Source: CAWCPR01 sp963797475
GTDB lineage: Bacteria; Chloroflexota; Anaerolineae; Anaerolineales; UBA4823
Length of the DNA: 64,000 nt
Assembly: GCA_963797475.1 (NCBI GenBank)
Contig: CAWCPR010000009.1
Span: 310,001-374,000 of the forward strand
Direction: 5' to 3'
A model generated the notes under the pieces. The model was given only the letters and a program-made list of their open reading frames with translations, was not told the DNA's origin and searched no databases. The position numbers and the translations under genes are program-made. Each line of letters begins with the position of its first letter. The stretch's first letter is position 1. Below, piece after piece: positions 51,381-59,943 of this stretch.

Positions 51381-51394
51381 AGGAGGCTAGGAGG
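51381..51394 (+). promoter_or_regulatory. duplicated Shine-Dalgarno sequence
   Basis: AGGAGGCT occurs twice in succession (51381 and 51389), and the second AGGAGG ends six bases before ATG 51401. It fixes the start of the aminotransferase and predicts strong translation. Confidence 0.8.
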
Positions 51395-51400
51395 CTATCT

Positions 51401-52678
51401 ATGAGTGTAACTCGAAATGCGACTGACTTCGTATCTCCCGTTTGGACCCACTATACACCCATCATCGCCGAGTATGCGCAGGGGTGCTACGTGTATGACG
51501 GAGCCGGAAATGCTTATATCGACTTCACGAGCGGTATAGGCGTTACCAGTACGGGACACTGTCACCCACGGGTCGTGGAAGCAATCCGCAAACAGGCAGG
51601 GCTTCTTCTCCACGGGCAGGTCAATATCATAATCCATAAGCCGCTCCTGGAATTGATTGAAGAAATGCGCACGATTGTCCCCGCTGAGCTGGACGGTTAT
51701 TTCTTTAGCAATTCCGGTGCAGAGGCAGTGGAAGGCGCGGTCAAGTTAGCCCGCCATGCTACCGGGAGACCCAACATCATCGTGTTTCAGGGCAGTTTTC
51801 ACGGGCGCACGGTCGGCACCATGTCGATGACCACTTCGAAAACGATCTATCGCGCCGGTTACCAACCGCTGATGCCAGGGGTTTTCGTGGCGCCTTACCC
51901 CTACGCTTACCGCTATGGGTGGAGCGATGAGGAAACGAGCCGTTGGTGCCTGAACGAGCTGGATTATTTGCTCGCTTCCCAGACCGCGCCGCAGGAAACA
52001 GCCGCCATCATTGTCGAGCCTGTGCTGGGCGAGGGGGGGTATGTTGTTCCTCCGACCAGCTTCATGCAAGGCTTGCGGGAACGCTGCGATCAGCACGGCA
52101 TTTTGCTGATCGCCGACGAGATCCAGTCCGGCTTTGGCCGGACGGGGAAATGGTTTGCTTACGAAAACTTTGAGATCCTGCCCGATATTATGACCGTGGC
52201 GAAAGGGATAGCCTCCGGATTGCCCCTGTCGGGGGTGATCAGCCGCCTGGACTTGATGGAAAAATGGGTCCCCGGATCACACGGCGGCACCTACGGCGGC
52301 AATGCGGTCGCCGCGGCGGCCGCGGTGGCAACGATCCAGACCATCCGGGAGGAGGGCTTGCTGCAAAACAGCCTGAAGCGCGGTGAACAATTGATGACCT
52401 ATTTAGGCCAGCTCCAAAAGCAGTACCCAGTCCTGGGAGATATTCGCGGGTTAGGGTTGATGATCGGCTGTGAATTTCGCACGCCGGACAACAAGCCGGA
52501 TAAGGCGACCGCCAAGGCGGTTGCGCATGCTTGCCTGGACCGGCGCCTGATGCTGCTCACCTGCGGGACGTATGACAATGTCATCCGCTGGATTCCGCCA
52601 TTGATCGCCGCCCAAAAGGAAATCGACGATGCCGCCGAGATCTTCGCGCAGGCCTTGAAGGAATGCGCCGGCAGGTAA
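51401..52678 (+). CDS. class III aminotransferase (4-aminobutyrate / omega-amino acid type)
   Basis: 425 residues, fold-type I PLP enzyme. SGAEAVEGAVKLAR, IVFQGSFHGRT, IVEPVLGEGGYVVPP, the ADEIQSGFGRTG cofactor Asp239 and PLP Lys268 (VAKGIASG) match GabT and related omega-aminotransferases. It removes the amino group of GABA or a similar omega-amino acid using 2-oxoglutarate or pyruvate. It is convergent with the amidinotransferase gene and shares a bidirectional terminator. With the Fe-dependent dehydrogenase nearby it could turn GABA to semialdehyde and then 4-hydroxybutyrate; that is inferred. Confidence 0.9.
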   Translation: MSVTRNATDFVSPVWTHYTPIIAEYAQGCYVYDGAGNAYIDFTSGIGVTSTGHCHPRVVEAIRKQAGLLLHGQVNIIIHKPLLELIEEMRTIVPAELDGYFFSNSGAEAVEGAVKLARHATGRPNIIVFQGSFHGRTVGTMSMTTSKTIYRAGYQPLMPGVFVAPYPYAYRYGWSDEETSRWCLNELDYLLASQTAPQETAAIIVEPVLGEGGYVVPPTSFMQGLRERCDQHGILLIADEIQSGFGRTGKWFAYENFEILPDIMTVAKGIASGLPLSGVISRLDLMEKWVPGSHGGTYGGNAVAAAAAVATIQTIREEGLLQNSLKRGEQLMTYLGQLQKQYPVLGDIRGLGLMIGCEFRTPDNKPDKATAKAVAHACLDRRLMLLTCGTYDNVIRWIPPLIAAQKEIDDAAEIFAQALKECAGR

Positions 52679-52736
52679 ATAAATCCAGCGATGCCGGCAG
52701 AACTTAAGAAGAAACCGGAATCGCTGCTTATCTCGT

Positions 52737-52783
52737 ATCAAAAACTGGATTGAGCGGCGAGGCTGCCCAATCCAGTTTTTGAT
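52737..52783. terminator. bidirectional terminator, perfect 16-bp inverted repeat
   Basis: ATCAAAAACTGGATTG (52737-52752) and CAATCCAGTTTTTGAT (52768-52783) are exact reverse complements around a 15-nt loop. The A- and T-runs inside the stem ends serve both converging genes (51401-52678 plus and 52825-53982 minus). Confidence 0.92.
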
Positions 52784-52824
52784 CACCTTGAAAACCTGCT
52801 CTACAAACGAAAAGGAAAAGCGCC

Positions 52825-53982
52825 TCAATATCCGGGGATTTGGTTGGGGAAATAATCTTGCAGGCTGCTTTCCCGGTAAACATCGGCTGTGGCGCAGTGC
52901 AGCCCGCCTCCGAAAGCAGCCACATCCCAGAGCGGCACGGGGATCACATCAAAACCCAACTGGTCGAACTGTTCCATTTGGGCCGTCTCGCTGGCCTCGA
53001 CGCAAACCGTCTTCTGATCCAGCAGCAGGATGTTCATCGAAAGCCAGACGCTGCAGAAACACAAAGGCGGCTTCTTCTGCTTGGCAGGCGTGGCGCATTC
53101 GACGATCTCCCAATCGTTCTTTTTGAAAAGCTCCACCATCTCCTGAGTAAGCGGGATACGTTGCCGGTTGCTCAAGGCTAAGCCGGGCCGGAGAGGGACA
53201 AAGGTGGCATCGATGTGCATCGGGGATGCTTCTCGGAACAGGACTTCGTGAACGCGATGGTTGGGAAAATGCCGTCGCAGCCAATCCAGGCCGGCTGCGT
53301 TGGTCACCGTGGAACGCTGCACGAACAGGTCCTTGCCGAACCGGCCTACATCGGCGGCGTCAAAGAGCGGCTCCGACTCCGTGAGAGCCCATTCCTTTTT
53401 CAGCGTGTATTCCTGGATCTGCTCCTCTTCGGTCTTGGAATCGAATGTTTCCCAGAACCCAGCCTTGTAAGTTCGCTCATTCAGCCGCGGCTTGGGGGCG
53501 GCCTCGAAGCGAAAGTTGGGATCCTCTTTGAAATACTGCTCCAGGAGCGGCCGGTAGCACAGGTACTCGTACCAGCGGCTGCGGTAAGACATGGTGGCTT
53601 CGAGGATCTCATTGCCCACGGTCAGAAGCACATCGCGGGGAGGCATGCAGCCAAACATCGAATCCTGCTTCCACTCCGGAGTTTGGACCGCCTGGCTGAA
53701 ATCCATCAGGGTCGGGCGGTCGACGCGGATGCCGCGCTTTTGCAGCAGGTTAGCGAAGTCGTCAAGCTGTTCGTTGGCCTTCACCTCCATTTCTTTAGGG
53801 ATCGGGCCGAAGGTCCCCAAGGGGAAGCCGTACTGCGGCCAATCCCGCTGCACGGCTGGCTCAGGCGCTTGAACCTGAGTGCAATCCGCGCGGCCCACGA
53901 TCACGTGTTTCAGAGGGTCCCACTCGTTCCACGAATTCACGATCGTTTTGCTATTCAATTCTTTTTGCATTTGATCCATCAT
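52825..53982 (-). CDS. glycine-amidinotransferase (AGAT)-family enzyme
   Basis: 385 residues, near the length of mature AGAT. All active-site residues are readable: FDAAD (Asp208/Asp211), MHIDATF (His256) and GGGLHCATADV (nucleophile Cys363). The reaction is transfer of an amidino group from arginine to an amine acceptor (glycine in vertebrates; GABA, taurine or lysine in some bacteria) giving a guanidino product and ornithine. Acceptor specificity is not readable. It lies 31 bp after the Fe-dehydrogenase gene on the same strand and is the last gene of a long minus-strand run. Confidence 0.9.
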   Translation of the reverse strand: MMDQMQKELNSKTIVNSWNEWDPLKHVIVGRADCTQVQAPEPAVQRDWPQYGFPLGTFGPIPKEMEVKANEQLDDFANLLQKRGIRVDRPTLMDFSQAVQTPEWKQDSMFGCMPPRDVLLTVGNEILEATMSYRSRWYEYLCYRPLLEQYFKEDPNFRFEAAPKPRLNERTYKAGFWETFDSKTEEEQIQEYTLKKEWALTESEPLFDAADVGRFGKDLFVQRSTVTNAAGLDWLRRHFPNHRVHEVLFREASPMHIDATFVPLRPGLALSNRQRIPLTQEMVELFKKNDWEIVECATPAKQKKPPLCFCSVWLSMNILLLDQKTVCVEASETAQMEQFDQLGFDVIPVPLWDVAAFGGGLHCATADVYRESSLQDYFPNQIPGY

Positions 53983-54013
53983 GATTTTGTCTCCATTTCA
54001 TTTCGTAAGTTCA

Positions 54014-55144
54014 TCAAAAGGCTTCAAGAAAAAGCTTCAGGAAATCATCCGCATGAACCTGCCTGGGATTGCTGGGCACCGAGATGTTTTGTGAAGCCGC
54101 CCGCGCCAGGCGTGGCAGATCTGTTTTATCAATGCCCCATTGGCTCAAGGTAGGCAATTTAATCAAATTGACCAGGCGTCTGACGGCAGCCAACGCATCC
54201 CCATCTCCGGCGCCCAAAGCAGCGGCGATCTCGCCATATTCTCGCCTTACGATTGGAGCGTTATACGCCATAACAGGCAGCAGCAAAATGGCATTTGCCA
54301 GCCCGTGGTGAATATCGTAAGCGCCTCCAAGCGCCTCAGACAGGCAGTGAACCGCCCCAAGATCGGCGCTATTAAAGGCCATGCCTGCCAATGTGCTGGC
54401 CAGGAGCATTTCCGAGCGGAACTGCTCATCCCTGGGTGAGGATATGACGCCCGGCAAGGCGAGTCCGATCTTTGCGATGGCGGCGAGCGCAAGCGCATTC
54501 GAAATGGGGTTCCTCAGCTTTGAAGTGTAAGCTTCTAACGCATGGGTGAGTGCGTCGATCCCGGTATAGTAGGTCAGATCCTCCGGCAGTGTATAGGTCA
54601 GGGAGGGATCGAGCAGCGCAAGCTCGGGAGCAATTTGTGGGCTTCCAATCAAGAATTTACGATGGTCTTCCGGATTGGAGATCACCGCCCAGAAGGTGAC
54701 CTCGCTGCCGGTTCCAGCGGTTGTCGGAAGGGCGATGACGGGTAAAGGGTTCCCGCGCACATTATCCCAACCTTCGTAATCCGCTAGCGCGCCTCCCAGG
54801 GCTGCCAGGATGGCCGCTCCTTTGGCAGTATCGATCGAGCTGCCGCCTCCAACGGCAATCAGTACATCACATCCGTCTGCGAATGCCAGGGCGGAGGCTG
54901 CCTCGACGTTCTCGGTCGTGGGGTTCGAGCAAACTTCCGTATACAGGCTGACCGGTATGCCGGCTTGGTGCAAGGATTTTACAACCGGCTCGACCAGCCC
55001 GGCGCGAACAACCCCCGGATCGCTTACGACGAGCGCCTGGCGCTTCCCCATGCGGGCCACAGCCGTCCCAATTTGTGCAGACACGCCTGTCCCAAAGCTC
55101 AGGCGTGTTTTTGTGGAAAATTCAAAGGCGTTTATCTCGTCCAT
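54014..55144 (-). CDS. iron-containing alcohol dehydrogenase
   Basis: 376 residues from ATG 55144 (GGAG seven bases upstream); ATG 55174 overlaps the EcfT stop as ATGA but lacks an SD. The NAD-binding site is AVGGGSSIDTAKG; iron ligands are Asp in GIDALTHALEAY and His in AVHCLSEALGG, with IHHGLANAILLP completing the site. Family III members reduce aldehydes such as succinic semialdehyde or lactaldehyde. Placed with a GABA-type aminotransferase and AGAT, a 4-hydroxybutyrate dehydrogenase role is possible but not shown. Confidence 0.9.
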   Translation of the reverse strand: MDEINAFEFSTKTRLSFGTGVSAQIGTAVARMGKRQALVVSDPGVVRAGLVEPVVKSLHQAGIPVSLYTEVCSNPTTENVEAASALAFADGCDVLIAVGGGSSIDTAKGAAILAALGGALADYEGWDNVRGNPLPVIALPTTAGTGSEVTFWAVISNPEDHRKFLIGSPQIAPELALLDPSLTYTLPEDLTYYTGIDALTHALEAYTSKLRNPISNALALAAIAKIGLALPGVISSPRDEQFRSEMLLASTLAGMAFNSADLGAVHCLSEALGGAYDIHHGLANAILLLPVMAYNAPIVRREYGEIAAALGAGDGDALAAVRRLVNLIKLPTLSQWGIDKTDLPRLARAASQNISVPSNPRQVHADDFLKLFLEAF

Positions 55145-55170
55145 TTTCGTCTCCGCGCCAGGAGAACAGG

Positions 55171-55969
55171 TCATTGGGTGATAATCGTCACCCCTCTTGT
55201 TTGCAGGAGATAAATGAATATTCCGACAAAAAGGGCCAGCCCCAGAAGAATGGTGATCACATCCAGCCGTTTGAGGGAGATCTCCTCCAGGTATGTTCTT
55301 TCGACCGGAGCGCCGAAACCGCGCGATTCAATTGCGATATCCATATCCGATGTGCGCCGCAACAGCGTCAAAACCAAGGGGACAAACAACGGGACATAAC
55401 CTTTCAACAAGCGTTTAAAATAATTCATCTCCGAAAGATCGTGGCCGCGCAGCCTTTGGGCGGCAAGAATATCAAAATATGTACTGGTAATAAGGGGCAC
55501 CAGCCGCATCGCCACGCCAAAGGTAAAAATAAATTTATAAGGCAGGCGCAGCTTTGCCAGTCCAGCCATCAGCTTTGGCAGAGTCGTCGTCATCGTCAAT
55601 AGCGGGATCATCAAGATCACGCTCAGTATTTTCAAGCAGACTGAAAAGCCGAAAATAAGCCCTTCTAACGTGAACGGCCATTTGAACAAATAAAAGAGCG
55701 GGGTCTCTCCCTTATAATACATAAAACCGTTGGCAATCAAGAAGATTGAAAACACACCTGCCATAATGGTCATAATCACTCTCAAGATGCGGTAAGGCAA
55801 ACGCGCCACCGGGTATAGAGCCAACGAAAGCAGGCACAACCCAACCAACAGCGGGATGTCAAAGGTTATTAACGCGGTAAGCCAGTATAAGAGGACAAAC
55901 AGCAGCTTCGTTGCTGGCATCAGGCGGTGGATTGGAGAATCGTTCTGCCGCGAATTTTAAGGCTTCCAT
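55171..55969 (-). CDS. ecfT: ECF transporter transmembrane subunit EcfT, with an apparent N-terminal frameshift
   Basis: The main frame (55171-55920) encodes ~250 residues with five to six helices and the two EcfT coupling motifs AAQRLRG and ESRGFG. The usual start, a short cytosolic DSPIHRL segment, is found upstream only if one base is skipped. ATG 55969 gives MEALKFAAE (AGGAAG five bases upstream), and omission of one C near 55942 joins it to DSPIHRLMPATKLLF. Without that change the frame stops. A base error, a mutation or recoding are possible; ATG 55920 would otherwise have to be used without a good SD. It lies 35 bp after the ATPase gene. Confidence 0.8.
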
Positions 55970-56004
55970 AGGACTTCCTGTTTTAATCTGATTTGTTTTC
56001 GATC

Positions 56005-57744
56005 TTAAATGTCTGCCTTTTCTTTGATCAGGGATAACACCGCCTGTGTCACTTCATTAACATTGAGCATTCCCTTGGGCAGACCATAGGGGTTCAATTG
56101 TTGAGACAGGCGAATAATCTCTGGCGGCTCAATGTAAGTAGAACGCAGGATATCGACCTGGTCGAAGACTGCTCGGGTCGGCGCATCCAGCAGCAGCCTT
56201 CCCTGGCCGAGAACTAACGTCCGCTGTGAGTATTGTGCAACCAGCTCCATATCGTGTGAGATCAGGAGGACCGTGTGACCGGCCTCATGCAGTTGAGCTG
56301 CCAGGTTGGTCAGCTCATGCCTGCCTTTATAATCCTGCCCGGTTAAGGGCTCATCGAAGATAAGCACCTCCGGGCGCATGGCAACGATGGAGGCGACTGC
56401 TACCTTTCTGCGGTCGCCCAGGCTGAGCTTGAAGGGATACAACGTCCGGTATTCATTGAGTCCGGTGATAGCAATCGCTTCTTCGACGCGCTGCTTGATC
56501 TCTTCTTCACTCAGGCGAAGATTGAGCAAACCGAAACGGATCTCCTCCTCCACCGACATCGTAAACAACTGCGTGTCCGGGTTCTGCAAAATCAGCCCGA
56601 TCATTCTGGCGACATCGCGCACCGATTTGTCTTTAAGCGATTGGCCCTGTACGAGGACCTCGCCTTCCCCCGGCTTGAATAAGCCGACCAGGCATTTCAT
56701 CAAGGTGGTTTTTCCGGCCCCATTTTGACCGATCATGGCGACGAACTGGCCCCCAGGGATTTCGAAGCTGACATCTTGCAAAGCTGGCTGCTGTGTCCCC
56801 GGGTAAGTATAAGTCAGCCCTTTGATAGAGACCGCAGGCTCCTTCGAAGCGCGCGCTTCAACCGCGGCCGGCTCGTCGGTCTTTTCCGCCGGGCGGAGTT
56901 CCAATTGAAATGAAGATATGATTTGCCCGGCAGCCTCTTCGACATCCAGGCTGAGCTGCTCCTGGTTGGGTAAGCGGATTGCTTTCCCCAGCCGGACGAT
57001 ATCCGGGACATGAACGTACACACGATCCAGGGTTTCCGTTTCCCGAAAAACCTGCTCCGGAGTGCCTTCGAGGATGATCTTGCCTTGATCCAGGACGATG
57101 ACACGCTGAGCATAGCGAGCGATCTCGTCCACATCATGGCTGGCGACAACCACGGTCATCCCATGATTTTGATTCAGGTCATTTAACGTGGCAAAAACTT
57201 CATCCTTTCCAATCGGATCAAGCTGGGAAGTGGGCTCGTCGGCGACCAGAATTCTTGGTCGTACAATCAAGTTGGCGGCGATCGCCAGGCGCTGCTTCTG
57301 CCCGCCAGACAGCTCATCGGATAAACGACCAGCCAGCTTCTCCAGGCGAACAATTTTCAAAACTTGTTCCATGCGCTCAATAATCTCTTGCCTTGGAATG
57401 CCTCGATTCTCGGCCGCGAAAGCAATCTCGGAGCGTACGTCTGCTGCAAAAAGCTGCGATTCCGGGTCCTGGAGAACCAGACCGACAAATTGGGCAATAT
57501 CGTAGACATGCTGTGTGAAGGTATCCAGGCCACAGACCTGTACGGAACCCGATAGTCGTCCGCCGAGGACATTCGGGATGACCCCATTCAGGAGCAGGCA
57601 TAACGTGGTCTTGCCCGCGCCATTTGCTCCAACGATAGCCAGATATTCCTTCTCTGCAACTTCCAAGGTAATATCGTCTAACGCTTTCTGGCCCCCGGGA
57701 TAGGTGAAGCTGAAGTGTTGTATCTGGATGATTGGGTCTGCCAT
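56005..57744 (-). CDS. fused ECF transporter ATPase (EcfA-EcfA')
   Basis: 579 residues with two ABC ATPase domains in one chain. First: Walker A GANGAGKTT, signature LSGGQ, Walker B ILVADEPTS, switch SHDVDEIAR. Second: Walker A GQNGAGKTT, degenerate signature LSLGD, Walker B VLIFDEPLT, switch SHDMELV. Fused forms occur in YkoD-like and CbrT-like ECF systems. Together with EcfT and the S component it should drive uptake of a vitamin or related micronutrient. A linker near residue 290 (PAEKTDEPAAVEARASKEP) joins the halves. Confidence 0.92.
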   Translation of the reverse strand: MADPIIQIQHFSFTYPGGQKALDDITLEVAEKEYLAIVGANGAGKTTLCLLLNGVIPNVLGGRLSGSVQVCGLDTFTQHVYDIAQFVGLVLQDPESQLFAADVRSEIAFAAENRGIPRQEIIERMEQVLKIVRLEKLAGRLSDELSGGQKQRLAIAANLIVRPRILVADEPTSQLDPIGKDEVFATLNDLNQNHGMTVVVASHDVDEIARYAQRVIVLDQGKIILEGTPEQVFRETETLDRVYVHVPDIVRLGKAIRLPNQEQLSLDVEEAAGQIISSFQLELRPAEKTDEPAAVEARASKEPAVSIKGLTYTYPGTQQPALQDVSFEIPGGQFVAMIGQNGAGKTTLMKCLVGLFKPGEGEVLVQGQSLKDKSVRDVARMIGLILQNPDTQLFTMSVEEEIRFGLLNLRLSEEEIKQRVEEAIAITGLNEYRTLYPFKLSLGDRRKVAVASIVAMRPEVLIFDEPLTGQDYKGRHELTNLAAQLHEAGHTVLLISHDMELVAQYSQRTLVLGQGRLLLDAPTRAVFDQVDILRSTYIEPPEIIRLSQQLNPYGLPKGMLNVNEVTQAVLSLIKEKADI

Positions 57745-57804
57745 GATCGCCTAAATTTTTCACAAAGGTATGGAAACTCTGAGAGGACCACCTTCAAGAT
57801 GAGC

Positions 57805-57846
57805 GAGTGGCCAGAGGCACCGCGCCGGCCGGATCTCTGGCCACTC
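57805..57846 (-). other. intercistronic hairpin between the small membrane protein and the ECF ATPase
   Basis: GAGTGGCCAGAG (57805-57816) and CTCTGGCCACTC (57835-57846) are exact inverted repeats around an 18-nt GC-rich loop. There is no U-tail. It may act as an RNA-processing or stability element setting the ratio of S component to ATPase. Confidence 0.65.
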
Positions 57847-57863
57847 AGCCTGCGCAAAAGTGA

Positions 57864-58085
57864 TTAAGTTTTCTTGAAAAACAGGTACGAGGCGCCCGCA
57901 ACGACAACCCCGATCACAATCGTAACCAGTGCGGCTGTCAAATTTCCACTGCCAGCTTCGGCGACCGTGTCGGGGGTCCATACACCGCTGATCAGGCGCA
58001 GCAAGCCGGCGATGGCTATCAGGCCCCCAATGGCGAGGCCCCAATCACGCGGCTGACCGAATCCCGGTTTGGTTTGCTTTTCCAT
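57864..58085 (-). CDS. small two-helix membrane protein in the ECF operon
   Basis: 73 residues with two hydrophobic helices (WGLAIGGLIAIAGLLRLISGVW and LTAALVTIVIGVVVAGASYLFF) and a Lys-rich C-terminus. AAGGAGA lies seven bases before ATG 58085. It lies between the S component and the fused ATPase, so it may be an accessory subunit. I recognise no family. The conserved-looking gene position and SD make it a genuine gene. Confidence 0.75.
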   Translation of the reverse strand: MEKQTKPGFGQPRDWGLAIGGLIAIAGLLRLISGVWTPDTVAEAGSGNLTAALVTIVIGVVVAGASYLFFKKT

Positions 58086-58145
58086 AACAATTCTCCTTCT
58101 TTTTGTTGATCGTTGCTCTGTTCTAAATCCTCATTGGCAGGAAAA

Positions 58146-58955
58146 TTAAGCGCCTTCCCGGTCCAGCACACTACCCGGAACCCGGCGCAGCCCGCTGCGC
58201 TCCAAGGCGCGCACCAGCAGCATGGCGACGATCCCGCTTGCAACAGCAATGGGCAAGATATAGAACCACCAGGAAACGACGAGGTTCAATGTGGCCAGGT
58301 CCGGCGGGTAGTTGAGGAAGAAGAAGTAGAAGCCAATCCAGGGCATGAGCCAAAAAGTCAATGGGGCAAAATTGTAAAGGATGAAAGAGGAAAGGCGGGT
58401 GACTGTATTATCGCTGTCCATCCCGATCAGAAATCTCTTCTGCAAGAAAATGGCCGAGAGCACGCCCAGCGGCGCCCAGATAAAGGACAGGAAATAATTG
58501 GGCTCTTTGACTGGCGCGAAACCAGCGGCTTCTCCCGGGATGACATAGGGCCAAATCAGGTGGAAGATGATGTACAGGATCATTAATGGGACAAAGTATT
58601 TGCGATAGCGTGGGTGGGCAAGACCCCAGAGCAGCGGCAGCAAGGCTCCTGACAGGAATACATCGATTAACCCGAGGGGATAGGAAGCCGGAGAAATGAA
58701 CATCCCGATCAATCCGCCGATGATCCCGGCGATGGTTCCCGCAAAGGGACCCAGGATCATGCCCGACAAAGGCCCAAAAACGACCATGCCGGCAGAAGCA
58801 AACCCGCCTCCGAATGGATAGAAGATCATTGGAACGATGCTCAGCGCTCCCATGAGAGCGCCGAACAAAGCAATCCATGAGATTGGGGCGCCAAAGATCG
58901 TGGCCATCCCCGCCCCCTTGAATTCACGTTCAGTTTGAGGTGTAGTTTGAGTCAT
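58146..58955 (-). CDS. ECF transporter S component (substrate-binding)
   Basis: 269 residues from ATG 58955 (AGAGGAAC upstream; an earlier in-frame start lacks an SD). Six or more helices with the S-component features GPLSGMILGPFAGTIAGIIGGLIGMFISP and FVPLMILYIIFHLIWPYVIP. The large loop with many aromatics (SFIWAPLG, FYFFFLNYPPDL) is unlike BioY or RibU, so substrate identity is open. Being next to a fused ATPase is like YkoE. Probable substrate: a vitamin precursor or modified nucleobase or amine, on no firm basis. Confidence 0.8.
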   Translation of the reverse strand: MTQTTPQTEREFKGAGMATIFGAPISWIALFGALMGALSIVPMIFYPFGGGFASAGMVVFGPLSGMILGPFAGTIAGIIGGLIGMFISPASYPLGLIDVFLSGALLPLLWGLAHPRYRKYFVPLMILYIIFHLIWPYVIPGEAAGFAPVKEPNYFLSFIWAPLGVLSAIFLQKRFLIGMDSDNTVTRLSSFILYNFAPLTFWLMPWIGFYFFFLNYPPDLATLNLVVSWWFYILPIAVASGIVAMLLVRALERSGLRRVPGSVLDREGA

Positions 58956-59073
58956 AAGTTCCTCTTTTAAGTCAAACATAAATACGGATATCACCAGGTT
59001 GAATAAATAAACTGACAAAATTCCTTATACACACCTCCTCTACTCAAGACACCTTTGCGATAGAGCGAGCCGG

Positions 59074-59877
59074 TCATGGCTTGACCAGGTCAGCGTAGAG
59101 ACCCGGCCGGCGGTCCATAAGATAATCCGTATCGACTCGCCTGGCAGTCTCGATCTGGTCGAAGTCGATATCGAATGTAAGCAGGCATTCCTCACCGCCT
59201 GCCTGGGCGACGATATTTCCACAAGGATCGCTCACGGCGCTGCGTCCAAAGAATTCAAATGGGCCTTCCCGGCCGACACGGTTCGCCGAAGCAAGCCAAA
59301 CTCGATTCTCCAGCGCCCGGGATTGCACCACAACATCATATAAATGCTCGTTGGGTTTCATATTTGCTGTGGATACCGCCAACCACTGGGCGCCGCGCAA
59401 TGCCAGCATGCGGGCCGCCTCTGGGAATTCCACGTCATAACAAATCAACGGGCCAACCCTACCCAACCTGGACTGGAACACAAGGGGCTTTTCCCCAGGC
59501 GAAAACCAGCCTTTTTCGAGGCTGTAAAGGTGCATTTTTTGGTAGACGCCAAGAATTTCTCCCTGGCTGCCGGTGATAAATACTGAATCATAGGGTTTAC
59601 CGCCGCTGGCGTTCTGCTCGACAAACCCCATGAAGACCATAATATGATGCGAAAGCGACAACTCCGCCACTCGCTTTACGCTGGGGCCATCGACCGGCTC
59701 AGCCATCTCCGCAGCGCGTTCGCCCACGAGATAACCTGTCAGGTGAAGCTCCGGAAAGACGATTGCAGCCGCTTCCTCTAGGGCAGCCTGGCGGATGAGC
59801 TGCTCTGCTTTTTCCAGATTGAACTCCTTGTCGAACAAACGGGGTTCTGTTTGGGCAAGCGCGACTTTGAATTTCAT
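59074..59877 (-). CDS. nitrilase-superfamily amidohydrolase
   Basis: 267 residues, the length of the omega-amidase / N-carbamoylputrescine-amidase branch. The triad is Glu43 (FPELHLTGY), Lys114 (YQKMHLY) and Cys146 (ICYDVEFPE). It hydrolyses a carbon-nitrogen bond of an amide, N-carbamoyl compound or nitrile in the cytoplasm. It lies between the ECF genes and the APC permease on the same strand. Nearby amidinotransferase and permease genes suggest an amine or amide, for example an agmatine or carbamoyl-putrescine-type compound; unproven. Confidence 0.9.
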   Translation of the reverse strand: MKFKVALAQTEPRLFDKEFNLEKAEQLIRQAALEEAAAIVFPELHLTGYLVGERAAEMAEPVDGPSVKRVAELSLSHHIMVFMGFVEQNASGGKPYDSVFITGSQGEILGVYQKMHLYSLEKGWFSPGEKPLVFQSRLGRVGPLICYDVEFPEAARMLALRGAQWLAVSTANMKPNEHLYDVVVQSRALENRVWLASANRVGREGPFEFFGRSAVSDPCGNIVAQAGGEECLLTFDIDFDQIETARRVDTDYLMDRRPGLYADLVKP

Positions 59878-59943
59878 CGGTCTGGTCCGGGTTAAGGTGT
59901 GGAGGGAGTACCTTTCAGCACTCCCACCAGAAAAATCGATATG

